Of a stretch of 64,000 bases of DNA, positions 32,656 to 43,378 are shown one piece after another. The position numbers and the translations under genes are program-made. The stretch is from Hyalella azteca (lineage: Eukaryota; Arthropoda; Malacostraca; Amphipoda; Hyalellidae): positions 36,533 through 100,532 of the forward strand of contig NW_025942349.1 in NCBI RefSeq assembly GCF_000764305.2. Direction: 5' to 3'. Under the pieces are notes generated by a model, which was not told the DNA's origin, ran no database searches, and saw only the letters and a program-made list of their open reading frames with translations. Each line of letters starts with the position of its first letter. Within the stretch, counting starts at the first letter, position 1.

Positions 32656-33944
32656 GCTCGCAATTAGTGCATACAGATTGTAACCTTGGAATACAGGAAC
32701 ATTGGAACAGATATAGTGAAACGCATGTTTGCACAGGATAGCATAATCTCCACTTTTATACAAGTGAAAATGAAAACATGGATATAAGTTTTATTTATAA
32801 TTTTCTTGTTCGTTAAAGCCAAAAAAAAATATCATTGCCACGGGAGTATCATAAACACTCGTGGACAAAAAAAACACTATTAAGTCTCCTTTTAATATAT
32901 ACTTTATCTATCCGTACTCTGCACATACAGAAATGCATATGGCCAGAACACACATTAATCATAAAATCATTAATTCTACATATGGTTGGCAATGACTTAA
33001 GAAGGCACTCAGGAGAATTTATAGTGTTTTCTACTAATTCAAAACGTAGTCACATCTTGTAAGAAAAATAAGATAACTCTTTATGACACGAACCTCAATT
33101 AAAAATCGTGCATAAAGAAAATCTGTCGGTTGAGGATGTGCAGTGCAAAGCTGCCTGTTAAAAGGTAATGGACAAGCAATGATAGCGGCAAGTGATTCAT
33201 GAGAAATAATAACAACGTCAATTACTTAAAATGCTGGAAAATCAGCATCCAAAAACGGCAACAGGGCTAAGAACGATCATATCGATTAGGGCAACTCATA
33301 GCAACTGTTGTGATCAGCAACACATCATGAAAGATGGCACTGAAATTATTTAAACAACATTCATGGAACAGCAGAAAAATTGCAAAGATATTCGCAAAAT
33401 TTTATTCCTGAAATAGTAATGAAGCTCGTAGATTTCAGACTTGAAAGTTGAAGTGCAAAATGAGGTAACATTCAATAACAGAAACATCAATTCTCTACTC
33501 ATTACTTAGCCAGGTGAAACTTTAATATTTATGTTGATAATTTAGACACAAGGCATCATGCCTCGTATATCAGAAATATTGTCTCACAGTATTCATGTTT
33601 CTTGAGAGAACTTAACATTGGTATCTTATAGAACACAAATCGCCAGGGTTCAGCCTTAAAGAGTGCACACAACTCACAAGAGCTACTGGCCTCTGACTCT
33701 ACCAAATATAATCTCGCTCCCAAATGACGATAGGTCCTATCTGCAAATACTAAAAAGGATCTAAATTGTAATGGTGAATTATTCCGGCACGAAATTAGTC
33801 ATGAAAAATTAAATAACTATAATTTCCACAAAAATAAACATATGTTGAATTCGATGTTAAATGCTGGTTCATATGAGTCTCGTTCTGAAAATCTTCTAAC
33901 AAACTCTAGTTTTAAATTATCAATGTGATTCTGGGGATTCACAG
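32656..33944. other. Left part of U2, non-coding
   Basis: 32655-33055 matches U1 5304-5705. From 33056 to 33960 the U2 sequence is unrelated to U1's MITE-bearing 5706-6092. 33840-33925 resembles the start of the 41-bp minisatellite at 37760-37900 (ATGTTAAATGCTGGTTC...). No ORF of note. Confidence 0.4.
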
Positions 33945-34157
33945 TTAATGCAAGGATAAGCTGCTACATGAGCGAGATTTCAGCGACAAAATACGACCCA
34001 AAAAACGATGACCCTGTATCGTCAACAAATGCGTTGGACGTGAGCGCAGCAAGACGACAGCCGCTCGATAAAACGGGTTGGTAATAAGCTCGCTCCCGGC
34101 CATCTGGTGGTTGAGTAGGATTATACCGCCTTGTTTTAGTGGTATAACAGCCACCAT
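33945..34157 (-). CDS. Small conserved ORF, U2 copy
   Basis: Counterpart of 6095-6286: the frame with MAGSELITNPFYRAAVVLLR is open, with substitutions scattered over the peptide. It is low-confidence as a gene for the reason given there. Confidence 0.2.
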   Translation of the reverse strand: MVAVIPLKQGGIILLNHQMAGSELITNPFYRAAVVLLRSRPTHLLTIQGHRFLGRILSLKSRSCSSLSLH

Positions 34158-34450
34158 ATGAGTGGGTTACTTTGTGTTTCAACAGGAAAATACCAAACTA
34201 AAGGAATTAATCCATAAGCAGTAAAAGTCAGAGCAAATTGATGACGATGCACGAACAAGACTTGTTCTGGAAATGCACCACATACGAAGAAGTAATCACT
34301 TATCAATAAACTTACGACATCGCTATTTTAGAGCTAGTTTAGCATCAATTAATAATATTCGCTAAAATCCGCCAACAGGAACCTAAAACAAATGCTTACA
34401 CCATAAACGATGTGAAATTCAATGAACCGAAGCCATCGTGAGTTTTCTCG

Positions 34451-34705
34451 ATGAGCTTTACTCATTTTCTTCTCTCACTATATCAACGGCTTCCAGCCCC
34501 TAGGAGGGCTTCAAGGAAAATGGTTGCTGATATTCAATGTCGCAGCATTCAGGCCCCAACAAGCGATAGGCTTCGTCGTTCTCTTTCATATCCACGCCGC
34601 CCCAAGCGACTGCCGCCTTCAAGGGACATTGAACAGCTGAGCCCCTCTTCCTTGGCGGCGGTGGGTGCCTTGGCTTATGTATATTGCTTGACTTTAAAAC
34701 TATAA
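34451..34705 (+). other. Highly conserved GC-richer block, U2 copy
   Basis: Near-identical to 6579-6871 across about 200 bases. The plus frame is open for 84 codons. The block stops abruptly at 34700, where U2 jumps to sequence matching U1 9169. Confidence 0.3.
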
Positions 34706-35542
34706 GCTGATTTATATCTTATGTGTACATACTGTTTGCTATTACTTTAATCAAGTACAATACCGGTATGTCAGTGCGTAATCTGTCTCCTATGAATTTA
34801 TTCCAGGTAGCTGATGAGGAAAACCAACCAGAAAGTATAACACATGGACCAAGGCCAAAGTAACAACAACTCTACTGTTTTATATAATAAAAATATTTTC
34901 AGAATTACTGGGCTAAACATAATCTTTATATTTTGACATAAAGATTGGATTTTATTTCCTTAATTCTCAATATTACATGAATATTTCAGTTTCTTCTTTG
35001 CTGGTAATCGAAAGCCATGTGAAGAAATACTCTTTCTGCTATATGTATGAGAACTTGATTCACCCAAGCAGACTATAGACAACTTCAGAATAGAAAACTA
35101 ATATTGTGAACCCAAGCAATATGGTATCTTTGTCCCAAGCTGTGCAGTGTAGATTATTATCAATTTTATCCTTCCCTGGATGTGATCTCGGATGTGAGGA
35201 TGTTACATTTAATGTAACAGGTTCAAGTGCATTTCCTCATCTACACTGCAAGAACTGGATATCTTGTTCCAAGATTTGATCCTTGCTTAGAAGAAATCAA
35301 GGAACAGGCTATCTATTCCTTGATCAAAAATCATTAGATTTCACTAGCAGAATTAAATGCATGAGGAAAATGACATCTGTTTACATTTTCACTACTAAAA
35401 TATATTAGGTTAACTATTTTATACTTAAATGCCAGTAATAAAACAAATAATTGGTAATTCCAAAAGTTCAGGAAAATTTTTTAAAAATCTGTTGCATAGT
35501 TTAAATTAGGAAAGCTCAACCTGCATCTTTAAATATAAATAC

Positions 35543-35677
35543 CTGATTCAACATCAAAGCAGAAATGTTCTGTGAGGAGTTTGGGTGGGCATCATGAGCC
35601 TCAACTTGAGCTTCCGTCTTGCACGGCACACAAGATGAGGGTGCAGGTGCTGGGGTTAGATGTTCAGTTGAACAAGA
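35543..35677 (-). CDS. Exon c of the duplicated minus-strand gene (U2)
   Basis: 45 codons with acceptor CTTCTCCCCAG and donor CAG/GTATTT, phase 0/0: SCSTEHLTPAPAPSSCVPCK, then TEAQVEAHDAHPNSS, then QNISALMLNQ. Compared with U1 it has five substitutions and no frame damage. No exon d follows in U2, because the corresponding 2.3 kb is absent, so this paralogue may be truncated or may use other downstream exons. Confidence 0.6.
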
Positions 35678-35744
35678 CTGGGGAGAAGTGGAGGACAATG
35701 TTGATGTGGGTGCAGTGATTTGTGCATTTCATGAGAAACAATAT

Positions 35745-36506
35745 AATATATATTTATATATTATATGTAATTTTTATATAATATAGAACTCCTCATAGAA
35801 TTCTCTGCAAGTTCCTAATTTCTCAACAGCACACCACAAATTACCTGCTATAAATGGATTTCTCATGTCCATGCTTCATAATGCAAATATTGAACTTGCC
35901 AGTTTTCAAAATAGAATGGATAAATAACATAAGTGGAAATTACAGAAGCAAGTGCACACTATAGTAAGTTTTTGTTGTATCAAAATTGGCATTAATAAAT
36001 GTAAGCAATTCTTTTTTCACATTGCATTACTTGAGCTAAAAAAACTCACATGCTTGTTTCCCAGTTCAAGTTTTTTGGAATTTAGTGCATCATTCAAATT
36101 TATTCATTGAAAAAGAGGAAAATTTGAAGTAAATTGACAGTTTTATATAGTACCTGCAAATAGGGGGCAGAAACCATCTATTCACACATAATCACTATAT
36201 CATTTTTAACTGTAGGAAACTATGGGAAAAAGTTATGAGTTTGGGTTTAGCATAGCAAACTTGATGAGAGTTATTACAAGTCAAATTTATCATAACTTCT
36301 AACCAATTACTTGATCAAGATGAGGGTACTTCTTACCATTATTATTATTGCTTAATATTCCAGACTTGATAATTAAGATTTGTGTTCTGATGCCTGACTT
36401 GAAGATTTGATTACAGAATACTGTTCTGTTAATTTTTTTCATGAACATCTATTCAGTAATTTCACATGCTTTGACCAAAATTTATAAGCGTATCAACTCC
36501 ACTTAC
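35745..36506. other. Intron between exons b and c (U2)
   Basis: Starts with an AT-only stretch (35745-35785) specific to U2, then aligns with U1 10480-11220. No other feature. Confidence 0.4.
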
Positions 36507-36628
36507 CTCACTTCCATATAAAAATGGTTCCTCCTTGATAGAAACTTCTTCAGTTTCATCCTCAAGCTCCTTCTTAATGGAATTAACAGAAGCTTTGATG
36601 ACTTGTGGAGAGTCGTCATGTTCCAAGG
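36507..36628 (-). CDS. Exon b of the duplicated minus-strand gene (U2)
   Basis: 122 bases with acceptor TTATTTTACAG and donor GAG/GTAAGT: LEHDDSPQVIKASVNSIKKE, then LEDETEEVSIKEEPFLYGSE. Both sumoylation-type sites are conserved and there is one conservative change from U1. Identity is higher than in the surrounding intron, consistent with selection on the protein. Confidence 0.65.
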
Positions 36629-36882
36629 CTGTAAAATAAGTTCATTGATGTACTGGTGCCACTGGGTTATGGAGCAAGTTATCTCACAATGAATTTAGAC
36701 AAAATGTTAATCTCACTCAGAAGAAAGTGATCCCCTTATTGCCACACACTGTTATCAAACTTTATATTTAGGCTCTCATGAAAGAATAACAGATGAAAAT
36801 TAAATCAGATAAATTCACATAGCCCCAGTTCCTCCTTGGCACAATAGAAACTGATTAGTGAGGCACATGGAATCTGGCTTAC

Positions 36883-36990
36883 CTTCAGACTTGACTTTGC
36901 TGCCACCAGGAGACACTTGAGTGAGGCTCTGCTCAGGGCAACTGCCACTCCTGCCACTCCTGACTGCAGCATCGGAGAGTTGGTGCAGCA
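36883..36990 (-). CDS. Exon a of the duplicated minus-strand gene (U2)
   Basis: Donor GAAG/GTAAGC, phase 1. It encodes LHQLSDAAVRSGRSGSCPEQ, then SLTQVSPGGSKVKSE. The extra three residues relative to U1 arise from a 9-base tandem addition (CTGCCACTC). The 5' border is as ambiguous as in U1. Confidence 0.55.
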
Positions 36991-37786
36991 CAACACTGCA
37001 TTTTCTGGTAATTGGTGCCATCACCAAATGTGATGATAATTATGAATTACTGATGTTGAAATTTTTAATCTACCTATTATGTTGACAGCGATGGTAATTA
37101 CACTGGAAGGATTATGGAAACTGAAGAATTGAAATAGTGTGACGAATTATCACTAATTTACACAATTGGATAAAATAAAGCAAGAATAAATTCAGCAGAT
37201 ATTTATTGAAAATTTATGATCTGCAGGAGCTACAGGCAATGATATGGCCAGTATAATATGGCAGCTAAGTTAGGAGGTTTATATGCTTTAGTAAATAAAA
37301 ACATAACGAGCAAGGTGACAATTTAGAAAGGATGGTGGTATCTAGTAATTTGTGGTATCAAGTCCAGCAAAAAAAGATCTGTAATGGAGTTGCCCCAAGG
37401 GTCCCTAATACTGCAAAGAAAAATTAACACCATTCACAATCAATGAAAATATCCTAGCTGTATAAAGAACAAATTATGTATGAATATCAATCAAAAAATG
37501 AATAATGTAATTTGTTGACTTATTTTATTGAAGCCAATCACCATAAAATATATTAGGCCATGCCAGTGTGCATCCACAACACATATAATTTCAGGATATT
37601 ACCTGAACCTGAAATGTGACAATTAGGAAGTTATGGAGAATTATTTAAATTATAGAACAAAACTTTGCCTCAATTTGGGAGATTTCATTCTTCTTCAAAG
37701 GAAAGAACTACAATTTCCTCATGAATATAAAATGAATGATGATCAGTAACTCAATGTTGAATGCTGGTTCTTATGAGAATAATTCT
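36991..37786. other. Upstream non-coding DNA of the U2 gene copy
   Basis: Aligns with U1 11700-12534 but lacks the short tandem duplication at 11745-11830. No promoter or first exon could be supported. Confidence 0.4.
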
Positions 37787-37975
37787 CCTGCTAATCTTGA
37801 ACATACTTTAGTTTGAAGCTTTCTATCCTGCTAATATTCAAACATCACTCTAATTTAAAGATGCTTTTCCTGACAATCTTTAACATCACTCTATTTTAAA
37901 GATAGTTTTCCTGCTAATCCTCAAACATCACTATAGTTTGAAACTTTTCTCCTTCCAATCTTCAAACATGACTCT
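37787..37975. repeat. 41-42-bp degenerate minisatellite (U2)
   Basis: Same array and number of units as 12535-12722 in U1. Confidence 0.7.
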
Positions 37976-38190
37976 GTGTGGAGCTGTTGTTAAGAAATTT
38001 CTTCCAAACTATTATGTACCTGCTGAAACAAATGTGTATGATAGTAGCTCATTTTATCATTTTGCATCTATCCTTGTCAGGCATAGATCACAAGTCAGTT
38101 GTTAGGGGCCATATTTTGGCAAATTAATTATTTATTGATCATTTTTAATTGTTTAAATTAATTCTCTTCTTCATGTCCCCAGTACCTTAA

Positions 38191-39071
38191 GGGTTGTGTC
38201 TGGGTCAAAATAAAAAATTTTGACTTTCTCGGTTTTTATACTTATCTTGAAGCTTACATTCTGACGCATCTAACGGTACCAAAACCATCTCGGTACATTG
38301 ATTTATGCGTTCGCTACAGATCGCGAAAGGGTTAGGGGTGGTGGAGTTCTTCAACATTTAAGATCAGCCAAAATTACTGGTATCACACTTAAATAGCTAG
38401 TTTGAACACGCTGTGCTTCAGTTATCTGCCTACAGTCATATGGGATGGTTCCCGTGCCGTCGTTTGCACCATCCTTGACAGAAATTGAGCTCCAATATCA
38501 TCTAGTCTTGCAACCTTGCACCCTTGAATGTCTTTTTAGAGGCGCGCGCGACTTTGTCAGGCACTACTGAAAAGTTAACTTATTGTCACTGCAAATGGAT
38601 CTCCTCCTAGAGTTTTGAAGCTACAACAATGAGACATATATCATTCAATTTGCAAATAAAAGATCTACGAAACGTCGCATACATTTTTCTAATATCGTTA
38701 TAGTTTGGATTTTATAATGCAAAAAAGGGGAGGGTGGCAGGGGTAAAACTGAATAGTTTTAAAAATTTTACAAAAAAAAATGCTCCCACACCCACAAAAA
38801 TTAAAATTCAAACAATGTATGTGACGTTTTACAGACCTGGTCTTTACTCATTGAATGAAGTGTGTTTCGATGTTGTAGCTGTAGGAGGAGATAGAATTCT
38901 AAAGTACCCCCTTTTTGGTCCATTTTCTAAAAATTTCACCTCTTCTTTCATTTTTTTTGCAATATTCACATGAACAAAAAAATTTTCTCTTTTGGTTTTA
39001 CACATGTGTACAAAGTTTCAAACTGATCCGTCTGTAAATAGCTGAGATAAAATTTTGCCCAGACGCTCCCC
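38191..39071. mobile_element. TTAA-flanked element GGGGAGCGTCTGGGTC (U2)
   Basis: The left end GGGTTGTGTCTGGGTC and right end (mirror) GGGGAGCGTCTGGGC are flanked by TTAA at 38187-38190 and 39072-39075. 881 bp, no ORF with a recognisable domain. Occupies the same site as 12938-13429. Confidence 0.75.
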
Positions 39072-39679
39072 TTAATAGTAAACAAGTGACAGCTAGATAA
39101 AGTTCAATTAGTGCATGTGAATGTGAATTTAGGGTTTAGAGCAGGGTGCACTCATACTGACCTGCTACTCACCCATGCTGACTGACCTGCTGTAAATGAA
39201 CATGCTTTCTGTCCCTGACTACTGCCTGCTGATTTGTCACTAATCTACCCCAAGACTATCACAGCTCTTTATAGGTGAGTCAAGGGAACACTCTGGCCAT
39301 GCATCTCAGTCCTAAATTTTATAAGTAAGTATATGTTTGTAAATATTGTCAATCATCCCTTTAAATTGTGCTGGAGTTAAGTAATAGGTACTTCAATGTG
39401 TATTTATGAATTTCAAGGGTACTTATGTGTTTCAAGTGTACTTATGTGTTCCAAGTGTTTTATTATTGGGTAGGTTTCATGTATTTTTGTTCCTGCACTT
39501 TTACAGAGTGGCCAATTTAGAGCATGTTCTGGGCCAGGTTGGGACTAGTGGATCCCACGCTGAGCTGGGGACCAGGGCTTGGGCATCTCCCAGTTTAGTC
39601 TAGAGACAATTTCTGTACCCTGCCAGTTGGCCAGTTGAATCTCCACCACTGCTCATTGCAAGTAAGACAACTGCCTTCT

Positions 39680-40249
39680 CATTTCCTCTGCATTACGGAC
39701 ATTGCCTGTTGGACATGACTAGGCCTGATCCAGGACCATTTTCAAGACATAAAACTTAATTTTGAAATGTTTGAAGCAAGCACAGTAGGTATACTCATCC
39801 ATTAACAACAGTACTCCAAATTCCTCCTTTTCCTTTGTAGATAATGTAGATGTAGAATAACTGACATTTTCTGTTATTTGCACCTGGTTTTCCTCAATTG
39901 AAATGATATTACCGTATCCATACATTACCATGTTATTGATGTGATATTATCATATCCATGGCATGCCATTGAGCATTGACCACGACCTTGTCCACGATAT
40001 CATTTCTTATGTATCAGTAAGCTAAAAGGACTAGGCTTGTAATTTTGCACCATTTCAATTTAATTGGGTCAAGTGAATTCACTATACCAAAAAAGATTGT
40101 AAAAAGCATACCTGAAACAGAAAGGAATATTTTAGTGACAACCATCATATGTTCTGGAGAAATAAATATTAGTTTAGGTTATTATTTCTCTTTCCATGTT
40201 GCCAAGTGCACAATTCTATCTATGAATTTCTATGCACAATAGTGTGATG
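39680..40249 (-). mobile_element. Family E element interrupted by a LINE, left part
   Basis: Minus-oriented E sequence (AAAATGTCAGTTATTCTACA at 39843 in complement; TTTGAAGCAAGCACAG; ATATTACCGTATCCATACAT). Its continuation is at 41949-42125, ending with the E motif TGTCCCTTATTACCCTG. U1 retains only the last 15 bases (14024-14038), so a deletion there is as likely as an insertion here. Confidence 0.6.
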
Positions 40250-40261
40250 ACTGATGGTGCA
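40250..40261. repeat. Target site duplication of the LINE, left copy
   Basis: ACTGATGGTGCA, repeated exactly at 41937-41948. The 12-bp length is typical of LINE integration. Confidence 0.85.
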
Positions 40262-40439
40262 GCCCCCGATCTCTGCCGCGTCTACGTCGTGGGGGTACCC
40301 TGGCCTGCGCGTCGGCCGGTTACCCGGCAGTCGCGTGGGCCAGGCCAAACGGCAGAGGCCCCCCCGCCCGGATCGCTACCGGACGGAGGCTCCTTCACTT
40401 TTTCTGCTAAGGGCAGGGGAACCTCGGCCTCCTCTTCCC
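40262..40439 (+). mobile_element. Jockey-like LINE, 5' head
   Basis: A GC-rich stretch with CpGs, unlike its AT-rich host, starting exactly after the target duplication. It contains CGTCGGCCGGTTACCCGG and CCCGCCCGGATCGCTACC. It is probably the 5' UTR and start of ORF1. It ends at the adapter at 40440, and everything between here and the RT thumb region is missing. Confidence 0.65.
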
Positions 40440-40458
40440 AGATGTGTATAAGAGACAG
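40440..40458. other. Single Nextera mosaic end in the assembly
   Basis: One copy of AGATGTGTATAAGAGACAG. It separates the LINE head from the unrelated satellite to the right and marks a false junction. Confidence 0.95.
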
Positions 40459-40899
40459 GTCACGGGATGACTAGGAGGGAAGTTACGAGACGACTAGGAG
40501 GGAAGTCACGGGAGACAAGGAGGGAAGTCACGAGACGACTAGGAGGGAAGTCACGAGACGACTAGGAGGGAAGTCACGTGACGGCTAGGAAGGAAGTCAC
40601 GAGACGACTAGGAGGGAAGTCGCGGGATGACTAGGAGGGAAGTCACAAGACGACTAGGAGGGAAGTCACGAGACGACTAGGAGGGAAGTCACGAAACGAC
40701 TAGAAGGAATGTCACAGGATGACTAGGAGGGAAGTCACGAGACGACAAGGAGGGAAGTCACGAGACGACTATGAGGGAAGTCACGAGACGACTAGGAGGG
40801 AAGTCACGGGATGACTAGGAGGGAAGTCACAAGACGACTAGGAGGGAAGTCACGGGACGACTAGGAGGGAAGTCACGGGATGACTAGGAGGGAAGTCAC
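40459..40899. repeat. 23-bp satellite (GAAGTCACGAGACGACTAGGAGG), about 19 copies
   Basis: Near-perfect tandem units with GAGACGAC/GGGATGAC variants. The array is bounded by a mosaic end on the left and by N (40900) on the right, so its presence at this place is not established. Confidence 0.85.
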
Positions 40900-40900
40900 N

Positions 40901-40965
40901 AGCACTCACCCGCAGCACTCACCCGCAGCATTAACCTGCAGCACTCACCTGCAGTTCTCACACGT
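40901..40965. repeat. 14-bp tandem repeat fragment between N and adapter
   Basis: GCAGCACTCACCCG-type units, about four copies, bounded by an ambiguous base and by the adapter at 40966. Probably a third unrelated sequence brought in by assembly. Confidence 0.65.
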
Positions 40966-41003
40966 CTGTCTCTTATACACATCTAGATGTGTATAAGAGA
41001 CAG
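40966..41003. other. Nextera mate-pair junction adapter left in the assembly
   Basis: The full head-to-head pair of 19-base mosaic ends. Predicted proteins that begin MCIRDR here are adapter translations. Confidence 0.97.
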
Positions 41004-41936
41004 GGGATACACACTTCACTTTCTCCCCTCATGCAAGAGCCATAGCCACGAAAGCGACGGGTTCTCTCCGCATATTAAAAGCCCTTGCTGGCACCAACTG
41101 GGGCTTCTCCAAGGAGGACATAGTTGCCACCTACCGTGCCATCACGCGCCCAATTCTCAACTACGCGGCCCCTATCTGGTACCCTGTTGCCTCCCGTACA
41201 ACAGTTGCCAGCCTGCAGACTATACATAATACTGCATTGAGACTAGCCACCGGCTGCCTCAAAATGGCTCCGATCTCCCATCTGCACCAGGAGACCGGCG
41301 TCCTCCCTTTGCCCGAGCACCTGGACCTGGCCTGCACCCAGTTCCTCGCCAGCGCCCTCCAGCCCTCCCATGTCTCCTTCCGCATGGTATCTGCCCCTCT
41401 GGGTGACCGCCCTATGAAAGCCTCGGTACAGTCGAGGTTTGGCCATCTTGTCACACCACTCTTGACAAATGGTATCCTGCCTGCCGGAACATACGGAGAA
41501 GCCAAGCGGTCTCTCGGCAGGGAGATTACCTCCTGCGTGGCGGCGACCGCCGCCATAAACGCTGTCCTTGCTACCCCGCCACTGCCGATTGCTTCAGGAG
41601 AGACCTCACTCCCTCGCCCCTACCGCTCAGCGTTATCCCAGCTCCGCTCGGGATACTGCAGCTCCCTGGCGTCTTATTCCGCCAGGATCGGACGCTCCAC
41701 TAGCTCCGCCTGCCCGGAGTGCGGGGATCCCCTCCAATCCGTTCAGCACCTCTTCGTCTGCCCCGCCTTCCCCACGTCGCTCTGCGTCTCCTCACTGTGG
41801 GACAGCCCCGTGGAGGCAGCGGCTTTCCTGGCCACCCTCCCTGCCTTCGCCCACCTCCCTCCTCTTCCAGTTCCGGCCCCCCGCCCGCCACCAGAGCCTC
41901 CTCCCCCGGCGAGCGTGACGGTCGCAACCAACAACA
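41004..41936 (+). mobile_element. Jockey-like LINE, 3' part of ORF2 and tail
   Basis: One open frame from 41006 to 41941 (311 codons): SPHARAIATKATGSLRILKA, TYRAITRPILNYAAPIWYPV, LQTIHNTALRLATGCLKMAP, HLHQETGVLPLPEHLDLACT, then a C-terminal zinc-knuckle-like CPECGDPLQSVQHLFVCP (C-x2-C-x8-H-x3-C). These are the thumb/connection and C-terminal parts of a jockey-type LINE ORF2. The RT catalytic motif (F/YADD) and the endonuclease are missing with the lost interior. The 3' end is (AAC)3-4, and the stop codon lies in the flanking target duplication. GC-rich against an AT-rich host. Confidence 0.85.
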
Positions 41937-41948
41937 ACTGATGGTGCA
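41937..41948. repeat. Target site duplication of the LINE, right copy
   Basis: ACTGATGGTGCA, identical to 40250-40261. Its TGA supplies the in-frame stop of the LINE frame. Confidence 0.85.
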
Positions 41949-42453
41949 TTAATTTTTCCTTAAGTGAAAGATTTAAACAATTTTTTTTTGCTGAGCAAAA
42001 TGTAAATCTAATCAAAATTCTTTGTTGTTAATTGATTTTTTGTTAACTGGAACCTTTGCCAACCAATGTTCTCTGGTAAATGCATTTTTAGGGGTGTGCA
42101 ATATTACCCCTGAGGGTGTCCCTTATTACCCTGTTGTAGCTGGGTGGTTATTTCAGTACTTTTCATCACAAACCAAATCTGTTATCCAATGTGCCATTAG
42201 TTTTATATGTTATATTTCAGAAACTTACATTGCTCTACTCTATATATTTCCAGGCACAAGGGTAATTCTAGTATTATTCATTCATGCAGGTGTGTACTGG
42301 AAGTTTTTCATAAATATAAGGAGCTGGCAAATTGATGTCCAATGCTCTGATGACTGGAATTGCCTTGGTGAGTGCTTGTTGAGACCTATGTTGTACAAAG
42401 CTTTTAAAACCCCGTATGTTAGTGTTCCATACAGCTTAATAATTGATTTACTT
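41949..42453. other. End of family E copy and duplicated non-coding DNA
   Basis: 41949-42125 continues the E element interrupted by the LINE. From 42130 the sequence aligns with U1 14024 onward. No gene. Confidence 0.5.
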
Positions 42454-42769
42454 CCCTAACAAAATTCGGGGTATGCTTCAGCCTCTGCCCCAGAGTTGCT
42501 ATGTTTGCGTTAGAGTTATTCTGGGTCATTTGGCCAACTGATCGCAATCAGCGACTAGTCAGAACCTCCTGACCCACTTTATGGTCTCCTGAGAGTAGGG
42601 CAAGAGTTGGCAGAATCCCCTCAGTCCCCTCACCAGGCTCTGGTAGCTGTCTGATTCATGGACGGGAATGTAGACCAAAAAGCGGATGTAGAGAAGCTGA
42701 TTTATGTTCGGTCCGAGTCCTAGGCGGTTCCTAATTCAGGATCGCCACCAACTAAAAATTTTGATAGGG
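42454..42769. mobile_element. 316-bp insertion specific to U2, unclassified
   Basis: It starts CCCTAACAAAATTCGGGG and ends AAAATTTTGATAGGG, so the outer 13 bases are inverted (CCCTAWCAAAATT). U1 reads straight through (GATTTACTTTATTCATGC at 14302). The flanks share only TT(T). The interior is GC-richer than its host and contains no ORF of note. Confidence 0.6.
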
Positions 42770-43378
42770 TTTATTCATGCTCATGTTTACACTTTTGCAC
42801 ATGCATTCATCCACTCTTGCAATGCTTGCTTTCAATCTAAAGAATGCAATTTGCACAATAGTGAGTTGTTTATATGGTTTACTTTAATTGCTTTACCATT
42901 TCAAATCTTCTAATTTCAATGCTTGCTATTTTATTACTTCAAATACCAATCTGTTTTCAATTTATGTGTTTACCCAATAAGTTGCAGTTATTACCACAGT
43001 TGCAATGGTGCCATTTACCTTGGTTTACTTTAATCTCTTGAATTGCTATTGTTTGTTCACCTAATCAATTATATTCTAACCAACCTAAACTTACCACTTG
43101 CTGCTTGTCTTGAAAGTACTAAGAGTTTTTGGTTTATTTACCTGCTGTGAACAAGGTTCTTTTATTTGATTTTACTTTTATTGATTATATGTTTTATCTT
43201 TTGCAGCTTAAATACCTCTCTCATGCTCCCAATGTCGGATTACATTTCATACAATTTGCAACTGTATCTGTAAACACTACCCTGTACTTTAACAATACAT
43301 CCTCATCCAGAAGAATTCTTTCATTTACCTAAACTGTTGCCTGAGACTAAAGAACCTGAGATAACTATTTCTTTGTGC
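42770..43378. other. Duplicated non-coding interval
   Basis: Aligns with U1 14308-14475 and 14970-15400. Same remark as for 14831-15419. Confidence 0.4.

Noticed and set aside
40459..40899. Regularly spaced 23-bp repeats resembling a CRISPR array
   Set aside because: There are no unique spacers; the units are directly adjacent, and the context is eukaryotic and enclosed by adapters.
40232..41229. ORFs beginning MCIRDR and one ending SQMCIRDRSRDD; likewise MYKRQ at 7508
   Set aside because: These residues are translations of the Nextera mosaic end. The frames join unrelated sequences.
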